A stretch of DNA of 64,000 bases, from contig JXTC01000485.1 in the NCBI GenBank assembly GCA_002914845.1, positions 1-64,000 on the forward strand, read 5' to 3'. Source of the DNA: Trema orientale. Taxonomy: Eukaryota > Streptophyta > Magnoliopsida > Rosales > Cannabaceae. The notes under the pieces were generated by a model. That model did no database searches and had not been told where the DNA came from. It was given only the letters and a program-made list of their open reading frames with translations. Positions 56,201 through 64,000 of the stretch are shown here, in pieces (the stretch's first letter is position 1; the number at the start of each line of letters is the position of its first letter). The translations under genes and the position numbers were made by a program.

Positions 56201-58456
56201 ATATCCATGCTTGCTGCCAGTCATTGTGATATATAAAACCTGATGTAACCAATATACAACTTTCTGCATGCATATTATAATAAAGATCACCATCTATTAT
56301 TGACATTTTATTCACCATCGCAGTCACCAACAACTACATTATCATATACATACATACTTATTGTGGATTATATGAGAGGAACCAAGTATTGTACCAAGTA
56401 GCCACATTGGAATGAAATTTATGTTAGCGTAGTCATAATTCATATTGTGCTTCTTAAATCTCAGGTACAAAAGAAATGAAAAAACTTCAGGCAACAGGAA
56501 AACCTGCTTTCGCTTGTTTTGCAAAACTGTTCACAACTAGAAACAAGAGCAACAGCTTTAAAATTATTATTAAAAAAAAACACACACACAAGCTTTTGTA
56601 GAAAATAGTTGAGAAACAAGTCAATGCATATAGCACTAACAAGTTATACAAGTTCAGCTGTCTGACATGGTTAACCCACAGCACAGAGCGCCAAACAAAG
56701 AAATTGAACGGATCAACAACTACAACGTCAATATAGATGAGAGGAGCATTTCCAGGGAAAGGAAACCCACAAACTTTTCATATACACACCTTGAGTGCCA
56801 AGTTGCCACGCTCTAGAACTTGATCTCTAATTTGACGTTTATCACCAGTCAAATTATGCCCACCTTGACCAGTATACACCACATCCTCAGCATTGTCTAA
56901 ATCATCCTCATACATGCCGGACAAAACAATAGCCACTGCAAGTGGGAACGTATAGTTGCTGTATTCCTGCAATTTTATCAAAAGAGTAAAAGCTGAATTT
57001 TGTTTCCCCTTTTCTAATAACCCCATAACAAGGTTTATATATGCACTTTTTCCCTTTAGTTTGTATTTGTATATGCATATATGTGTGTCTCTGAGATCCC
57101 TTGACCAAAGAGGTGGGGGTGGGGGTGGGGGGAAAGATTCATTACCCCTTTACTGTAGGACTGCCCCATATAGTCTATTCCGTTCAGCCAGTGGCTATGG
57201 AAACCAACAACAACCATTTCAGCTCGAGAATAGAACTGATGCCCGACATCAATACCTGTCACCAAGAGCATTGTAATCATAAGCTTTGAAAATGTAAGGT
57301 TACTAAGGTATCTATATTTTCATGGTTTTTAATTATATCAAGCCTGGAAAAGAACTTAATACTAAAACACTTGTTTTCAGTTCAGCCATAACCCCAATTA
57401 TTTACCATATTTGGCAAAAGCAATTAAATGAAAGCCACAAACCTGGAATATGGCCAATTCTTTTACCCGGATACAAAATTTCTTTGACCTCCATCATCTG
57501 GTAAAGAATGAGTATCACTTGGTAAACCCGATGGGTGACAAAAAATAACCCAAAAAAAAAAAAAGAAAAAAAGCTTAAAGATATGATAAAAGTATTTTTG
57601 GAAAGAGAAGCTAAGGCATCAAGTACATGCCTTAGTTATTGCCTTCAAATCAGGACGCTTTGCTGTGGTCTTGGTATCTTCTGCTACAACTTTTTTCTAT
57701 AACATAAAGTGGCAGTGGTAGAGGTATTATCAATTGATGAGCGAGCATAGGAGAAAAGTAATGAAGTTGCTTGAAAGCAAGAGCAGATTCAAGAAATGCA
57801 CATATCCACCAAAATAGAAAAATTAGAGGAGTATTATAGATAGATACCTTGGATTTAGAAGCTTTAGAGGCTTTCTTCTCAGCTTCTACTTTACCACACC
57901 TCTTCTCCTCCTCCTGAAAACCAGCAAAAAAAAAAAAAAAAAAATAACTAAAAAATGCCGAACCCCTTGGAAAATTTAGGCATATAGAGGCGGAGGCAGA
58001 GGCATGACTAACCTGGACGAAATGCAGATAGTGCTTGTTAAACAACCTGAGGGTTTCCTTGACCTTAGCATGGTCGCTCTTGGCAACCAAAGTGGTGGCA
58101 CTTGGCTTGGTACTAGTCTCTTCTGCAACACCAAGATTGATGGGAATCTGGGTAAGGCTGTGTTGTTCTTGTTGGTGGTTGTTGTTGTTGTTGGCATTTT
58201 CGGAGGAAGCAGAGGTTCTAGTGTTGGAAGAAGGCGCTCTCTTCTTGGTGGTGGCTCCTCCGTCTTCATCGAGCAACTGGACCCTGCGACGCACCAGAAG
58301 TTCCTTGTCTGCGATCCGAGCACTAGTTCTTCTCCTCTGAAAGGAGGAGGATCCCTCTGCCTCCGGAGACGCTGACTTGGGATCCTGGCCGTCGATTCGA
58401 GCATCGGGCCCGCCGTTGGGAATCGGAGCCATGCATTTTAGAGATTGCATTACCAT
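53280..58456 (-). CDS. SUVH4: Histone H3K9 methyltransferase SUVH4/KRYPTONITE type
   Basis: Fifteen exons give 683 residues: 58456-58013, 57913-57848, 57696-57631, 57497-57443, 57255-57146, 56966-56790, 55998-55900, 55783-55685, 55300-55251, 55165-55077, 54746-54587, 54498-54393, 54296-54114, 53744-53511, 53393-53280. Residues 1-190 are disordered. The SRA domain (about 205-390) binds methylated DNA and contains YTGQGGHNL (278-286). Pre-SET cysteines (CNCVGSCVDSKTCSCARL, then ECGPKCGCGPAC) follow. The SET domain has GWAVRSW, INHSCGPN (609-616) and ELTYDYGY (647-654); post-SET CYCGAADC (671-678) supplies zinc ligands. The enzyme deposits H3K9me2 that recruits CMT3-type methylases to maintain non-CG methylation. 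Introns 3 and 10 have GC donors. The neighbouring TSSC4-like gene and mannosidases support assignment to SUVH4 rather than other SUVH members. Confidence 0.94.
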
Positions 58457-59309
58457 CTGGGTTTCCGACTCGATTCGAACCGAAGCTCACTTGGCTGCCT
58501 GCCTATAAATAGAAACAATTAAAAAAAATTTTGAAAAAAAAAAAGGAATGTTGAAAAAGAGAGAGGCGATTTCAGGTGGAAAAGAAAGAAATGGGCTCAC
58601 TCACACAGACACAGAGACTGAGCGACACACAGAGTTGATATTTTTCAAATATTTGGAAGAAAATCAAAAAATAAAAAGGAAAAAAGAAAGGGAGTGAAGC
58701 TGAAGGGTATTTGTATTTCTATTTCTATTTCTATTTCTATTTCTATTTGAGGTGAAGTAAGATAAACAGAGAAAGATGAAGATGAAGATGAAGATGAAGG
58801 TGAAGAAGTGACTACTACTACTACTGCTAGTCAGTCATTACTCATGGGGAAGTGTACGGATGAAAGGGGAGCGGAGAGTGGAGTAGTGGAGAGAGCAAAT
58901 CAGATTTCAGCATTATTACCCTTTTCGCCCTTTTTTCCTTTTTCTATTTTTTTTTTTTTTTTTTGGGTTCCCGCCTTGCTCTTTTCCACCTCCCTCCCTC
59001 CCTCCTTCCCTTCCCTCGCTACTCGCTTCTTCTATCTGGGTCTCAGGAAAATGAAGAATATACACACTACTTTATACTGTAACAACACGACATGTCGTTT
59101 ATATGCATACTCGCAACCATTAATCCTGTTTTACCATGATCAACTTTAACGGTATACATTAAAACAATTGTCGACTTGAACCCAACAAAAATAAAAAAAT
59201 AAGTTACTTTTACGCTCATTTTTTGTTTTCTAATTTTCTTATAAAATGTAAGATAAACATCCCTTATCACACCATCATTTATAGGATAATTTCCCCACAA
59301 TTTGTTTTT
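58457..59309. other. SUVH4 upstream region with simple repeats
   Basis: (TATTTC)n at about 58708-58748 and (GATGAA)n at about 58776-58798, then a C/T-rich tract to 59040. No gene seen; ORFs here are low complexity. Confidence 0.5.
58504..58511 (-). promoter_or_regulatory. Candidate TATA box, SUVH4
   Basis: TATTTATA on the minus strand, 48 nt upstream of the ATG at 58456. If used, the leader is very short; a more distant start cannot be excluded. Confidence 0.3.
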
Positions 59310-59314
59310 GGTCA

Positions 59315-59402
59315 CAAGTATAGCCTAATAGTTATCACACTTCCTCTTAATATAGAGAGTCATGAGTTCCAATCCTCACCCCTAAGTCCAAAAAAAAAAA
59401 AT
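59315..59402 (+). mobile_element. Possible tRNA-derived SINE fragment
   Basis: tagcctaatagttatcacac resembles a Pol III A box and gagttccaatcct a B box at suitable spacing, followed by a run of 11-12 A. No clear target duplication, so this may be a decayed or partial copy. Confidence 0.4.
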
Positions 59403-59911
59403 TGAAAAACAATTGTTGAGCTACACTGCCTTGATTTCTTTAGAGAATGATAGTGCAATTTCAATCACTTTCATACTGAGGCTTTTACTTAAATTTTCAA
59501 ATTTTCAATTCAAAACTCGTAGAATTATAATAGTTCAATTCTTCAACGAGATATGTGAGCAACTCAATTAAATTCGTTGAATGTAACCACAATTCCAAAT
59601 CCACATAAATTTTCCCAAATCATAAATGATATCAAAATCATCATAATTAGAATTAAAAAGTGTTCCTTTTTTTTGTACGAAATAATTGCAATTAAGAGGT
59701 TATTTTTAAAATCTTGAATAGGACAAACCTAAAATAATGAACTCTTGCAGTTATAATTTTGGCATTGATGAAATTATGTTGTGAGATTTTCAAAATTTTT
59801 ATTACCAACAACAATAATCTTTATTTTAAGTACTATTTGTCAAGACGGTGACGATAAATAATATATTTTTTTTATATCCATAATTAGCATATTCGTCATA
59901 GTTAGAAGCTC
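59403..59911. other. AT-rich intergenic, no gene seen
   Basis: Unremarkable AT-rich sequence up to the assembly gap. Confidence 0.4.
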
Positions 59912-60324
59912 NNNNNNNNNNNNNNNNNNNNNNNNNNNNNNNNNNNNNNNNNNNNNNNNNNNNNNNNNNNNNNNNNNNNNNNNNNNNNNNNNNNNNNNNN
60001 NNNNNNNNNNNNNNNNNNNNNNNNNNNNNNNNNNNNNNNNNNNNNNNNNNNNNNNNNNNNNNNNNNNNNNNNNNNNNNNNNNNNNNNNNNNNNNNNNNNN
60101 NNNNNNNNNNNNNNNNNNNNNNNNNNNNNNNNNNNNNNNNNNNNNNNNNNNNNNNNNNNNNNNNNNNNNNNNNNNNNNNNNNNNNNNNNNNNNNNNNNNN
60201 NNNNNNNNNNNNNNNNNNNNNNNNNNNNNNNNNNNNNNNNNNNNNNNNNNNNNNNNNNNNNNNNNNNNNNNNNNNNNNNNNNNNNNNNNNNNNNNNNNNN
60301 NNNNNNNNNNNNNNNNNNNNNNNN
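59912..60324. other. Assembly gap
   Basis: 413 consecutive N; any frame crossing it is meaningless. Confidence 1.
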
Positions 60325-62580
60325 AAAAAAAAATACATATCATAAGTACATATTACAATAAAAACTACAAAATGAGTATACATACATTATAATGTATATA
60401 ATTATTTATAAAACTAATTTATCTGGGCGGTTTGATTTGAACTGAACATATTTTTTTTAATCCACAAACCAAATTGAATCGTATACTTTGCTATTTTTTC
60501 CAATTCATCACTGACCGCAAATGTGTTATAACCGTGTGGATTGGTCTGGATACGCTGAATTCTACGATTTAGTAATTATTTTAAAGAAGTTATTTGGCTT
60601 TCCTTGAAGTGTGAGAAAAATAAATTGGTTTTTTATTTGGAGACAAAGCCATCACTTTTCTCCAACCTTTGAAAATAGCCGAAAAAACATCCAAGGAACC
60701 CAAAATATACAAGTTCATACCCACAGGATAATCTCAGTCCACCCAAATTTTATATCTACGATATTTCTAAGCAATAGATAGCATTAACTATTACCCATAG
60801 CTCATCTTCTAAAGCCATTATCTCTCCCAAGAAGATACTCAAACAACCAAGAACAAAACCTCTATTATTCTAAATAAAATTTGAAAATAAAACTCTAAAT
60901 AATGTTTTTGAAAACAACATTTGATAAACAACACCAATAATGATAAAAAGGATGTCATTTATTTCATTTTTTTTAATTCTAAAAGGTTCGTGTAAATACT
61001 TCTGGCCCAACAAATATCAAGTATTATAAAATATTAAAAATCACCAAACGAGAAAACTAGATAGATGATCAATTTTTGGTTTAAGTAGATATTCATGTTT
61101 TAAATATTACAGCTAAATGTCCATTCCTTTTATAGCTTCAATTGTGGAATATGCTATGTTTCTATTTTTGTCATTAAATGAGTTAGACATTTAGCTATAA
61201 CCTTTTGAGTATTTATAAGAAATGTTTTTTTTTAAATCAACTTAAAAAAATAATCTTTTTTTTACACATATTTAATAAATAACTATTCTATAATTTTATT
61301 TTGATAAATGGCCCTTTTTTAGTTGATATATTTCTATGAAGTAAATTAATTTTTCATAAAGTAAATCAATTTTCAGAAAAATAAATCAATATATTTTGGT
61401 ATATTAAACATGAGAAACGACCATTTTTTAAATAATTTTCAAAATTCAATCATTTTTTAACAATGTTTGAGAAAACGACCATATTATGAACTATGATAAA
61501 AAATTCGGCTATTTGGCTAAAAAAATCCCTAAACTTTTGAAATTGGTCATATAGTAAGTTTTTAGTCAAAAAAGTCAAATAGCTAGTTACCCCAATTTTC
61601 AATACCTAATCAGTTGTCATTTTCAATTTCAATGAGAACAAAGAACGGTAGATAGTTAGTTATAATTATTTGTGACATTCATTATTTTTCAATTTATTAT
61701 TAAACTATGACAAATACAAGTTTGGCATTGAGTATTGAAACTATCATAATGACATCTATATTAGAGATTTAAACCATTACTTGAATCTTATTTTGGCCCA
61801 TAAATTATAACACATCATTTTCTTTGGCATATTATCTTTTATTTGTCTTATTCAACTCTCTTTTACCGTTCTTCTATTATAAATGTGTAGGTAATCGTTG
61901 TGTTCTATTTTTGTGAGTGATAGTTAATCTTAGTTCATCTTCGATTTATATCCAAACTCAATTTGGCTATTGCGCTTTAAAATGATTATATATTGGCACT
62001 CAACCTAATCATGGTGGTTGATTTTAATCCCTACCATCACCTTGTTGTCAAAAATAGATGGAAAATAACATATGATGTATTTGGATGCGGTTCATTTGGT
62101 CTACCTTTAGTATCAGTTATGGCTCACACTAATACCCTATCTAATTTGGTTTGTTTGTATAGTAAAGAACAATTTAATTCGTTATAGCTTAAGTTGAGAA
62201 TATGACTTATAATTTTTTTTCCTAACTTATATGACTGTCTTAAGCTCTTTTCTATACGTTTTCAACAACAAATGGTGTTCAGGTTAAAATGATCTTGATA
62301 ACTCGGATGCTGAGACTGATATGTCTTTAAATAATATACAATAATAATAGTATTTCGAATGGTTGAGCAATAACGCTAACTACAATGGAACTCAAGTACA
62401 TAAGACATTTTAATAGTAGAGAACCTAATTTATGTGCTTATACTATAGTATAGAACACAAAAATTGTCATCCAGTGCTATACTATTTCTTGAAATTTGAG
62501 TATTAAATAATATGATGAAAAATAATTGTAAAAGAAATTCTCAAAATTTATTGAAATTGTGGAAAAACTACTAGAGAAAA
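60325..62580. other. AT-rich intergenic, no gene seen
   Basis: Only short frames occur, including a 64-codon one at 61993-62187 with no recognised motif. No clear element ends. Confidence 0.4.
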
Positions 62581-62589
62581 AGCACATAT

Positions 62590-63330
62590 TAAAATTTCGC
62601 GACATTTGTCGATATTGTCACGACAATATCTGTATTTTGAAGTATTGACATCGATATGGGGTGGAAATATATTTTTTCCAGTGTATCCGTGAAATATCTG
62701 TAAAATGTCAATAATATCGAGAATATGTCGATATCAGTAAAATATCATTAAAAATGAGCTAATATCAAGATATTTATGGATATTGTCGCGACAATATTAT
62801 CGACATTTTGAAATATCAATGGAAATGTCGAATTTTTTTCCAAGTCTTCTTTTTTTTTTTAAAAAAAAAGAAAATGGTAGTAAAGAATACAAAAATAAAT
62901 CATAGTTCTCTCTACAATATGTTGGCAAAGAATGTATTTGAACTGTTCTATATTATCAATAATTTTTATTTATTTTCTATGTAATTTAGAACTAATTATA
63001 ATTTGTAAGGTATTTATATGAGATGTATTAAATAAAATAGTGTGATATGTATTATGATTTTAAAATTATTCTATAAAAGAAATTCGGTCATTTTTCTGCT
63101 GTATATGTATATTTTATTATCTTGTAAAGTATAAATAAGTTTTGTTTTCAAATAAAAACTAGTATAAATTATGTAATATCACTTGTTTAGCATTTTTTAG
63201 AGTTTTCATTGAAAATTTTGAGTTCTAAGATAAATTTTATTATTTTTCCGGAATATCTTCGATATCGACAATATCTTTGATAATATCCATAAAATAAAAC
63301 CTTAGACATCTACATCGACATTTTAATCAT
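62590..63330. repeat. Cluster of tcgatat / gacaatat motifs with palindromes
   Basis: 62596-62830 and 63245-63330 are dense in tcgatatt, gacaatat, atatcga and tcgacatt in both orientations. 62781-62796 (tattgtcgcgacaata) is a perfect 16-nt palindrome, and 62609-62628 (gatattgtcacgacaatatc) is nearly so. Probably a dispersed repeat family of woody-plant type; class unknown. Confidence 0.55.
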
Positions 63331-63384
63331 TAAGGGGATACAACAGCCATGTCACTAATTGCGTTAGTACAAGCAATCCTTATG

Positions 63385-63672
63385 ACTTTGTTTGGAACTT
63401 GGATTTTAGTAGAGAAAAAAATTGTGAGGGAAAAGTTGAAAGAAAAAAAGAAATAAAATATTTTCCTAAAATTCTATAAAATTTAGTTTTCAAAACTTTT
63501 TTCATCATAATCTTTTTATTATAATCTAAGTCCTCCAAATTTATTGAAAATATCTTTTATAGAATTTCCATAAAATTTTTTCCTCCAATCTTTAATAAAA
63601 TCTAAATAAAATAAAATAAAATTCCTAAAAATTTACTTTTTTTCTTCTCTAAAATCCAAAAAGTGCCTATAG
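63385..63672. mobile_element. Possible MITE
   Basis: Left acttggattttagtagagaa and right reverse complement cactttttggattttagaga are loosely inverted, around a core of aattttataaaa-like sequence. Ends and target duplication unresolved. Confidence 0.35.
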
Positions 63673-63840
63673 ACTAGGAGAAAAAAAACAATAAAAGAAA
63701 AAAAGAAGGTGGGTTGAGCCGCGACCCAAATTGGGTGGGATCTCATTTCAGTTTAGCCCAAAACAGTACTAGTCGTAATTGGGGGTTTTGAGTTAAATCA
63801 CAAATGAAAATTAATTTGGCTTATTTTCGATTTGCACAAA

Positions 63841-63913
63841 GCCGTCTTAGCTCAGCCGGTAGAGCGCATGGCTTTTAACCATGTGGTCGTGGGTTCGATT
63901 CCCACAGACGGCG
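63841..63913 (+). tRNA. tRNA-Lys (anticodon UUU)
   Basis: 73 nt with a complete cloverleaf: acceptor GCCGTCT pairs with AGACGGC, discriminator G; D arm with agctcagccggtagagc; anticodon stem CATGG/CCATG around loop CTTTTAA, anticodon TTT at 63874-63876; T arm GTGGG/CCCAC with B box ggttcgattcc. No intron. CCA is not encoded, as expected in plants. Expressed from internal A and B boxes by RNA polymerase III. Confidence 0.97.
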
Positions 63914-63918
63914 TTTTT
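63914..63918 (+). terminator. Pol III T-run terminator
   Basis: Five T residues directly after the tRNA discriminator base. Confidence 0.8.
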
Positions 63919-64000
63919 CTTCGGTCAGTTTCTTGATTATGATTACCAGCTTAAATATTTTGATATCAATACAATAAGATTATGTTTTTACTCTTTTTTT

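Noticed and set aside
57976-58404. Alternative-frame ORFs over SUVH4 exon 1
   Set aside because: The frame starting at 58456 alone continues through all exons into SRA and SET; the others are shadows.
59826-60383. Long ORFs of 167-185 codons
   Set aside because: They consist almost entirely of the N gap.
61993-62187. 64-codon ORF near the right end
   Set aside because: No splice context, motif or homologue recognised; length is expected by chance.

Overview
The window is nuclear DNA of a flowering plant, most likely a eudicot. It is AT-rich, its genes are split by many short introns, plant transposon relics fill the gaps, and the gene families are plant-typical (SUVH, proton pump interactor, plant GH38 alpha-mannosidase). 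I cannot place it to genus. An assembly gap (413 N at 59912-60324) and single Ns at 2861 and 6472 show it is draft sequence.

Layout. 1-7 kb: gene-poor, with a partial repeat-coding reading frame running off the left edge, degenerate repeats and several small DNA transposons. 7.1-12.4 kb (minus): a nine-exon RING E3 ligase of the RNF10 family. 12.4-24.9 kb: repeat-rich and gene-poor, with segmentally duplicated intergenic blocks, a truncated flotillin-like gene, a retroposon with 12-bp target duplication, a degraded LTR retrotransposon end and a Mutator-type MITE with 9-bp target duplication. 25.4-30.3 kb (plus): a long proton pump interactor-like protein with a C-terminal membrane anchor and a poly-cysteine upstream ORF. 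31.1-39.9 kb and 41.1-49.6 kb (both minus): two tandem 29-exon alpha-mannosidases. 51.1-52.6 kb (plus): a TSSC4/midasin-like acidic nuclear protein. 53.3-58.5 kb (minus): the SUVH4/KRYPTONITE-type H3K9 methyltransferase with SRA, pre-SET, SET and post-SET. 59-64 kb: repeats, the gap, and a tRNA-Lys(UUU) at 63841-63913.

The adjacent trio SUVH4, TSSC4/midasin-like and alpha-mannosidase matches the order I recall at Arabidopsis At5g13960-At5g13980, so the right half is a conserved microsyntenic block in which the mannosidase has duplicated locally. I joined exons by hand for the six main genes. In each the reading frame stays open from start to stop across all junctions, and the paralogous mannosidases share all 28 intron positions. 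These genes are ordinary housekeeping loci (ubiquitination, membrane H+-ATPase regulation, glycan turnover, RNP assembly, heterochromatin) and do not form one pathway. I found no convincing new multi-gene system. The most notable items are the poly-Cys uORF, the truncated flotillin in a duplicated array, conserved GC-AG introns, an inactivated exon-start duplication in the RNF10-like gene, and the repeat protein at the left edge.
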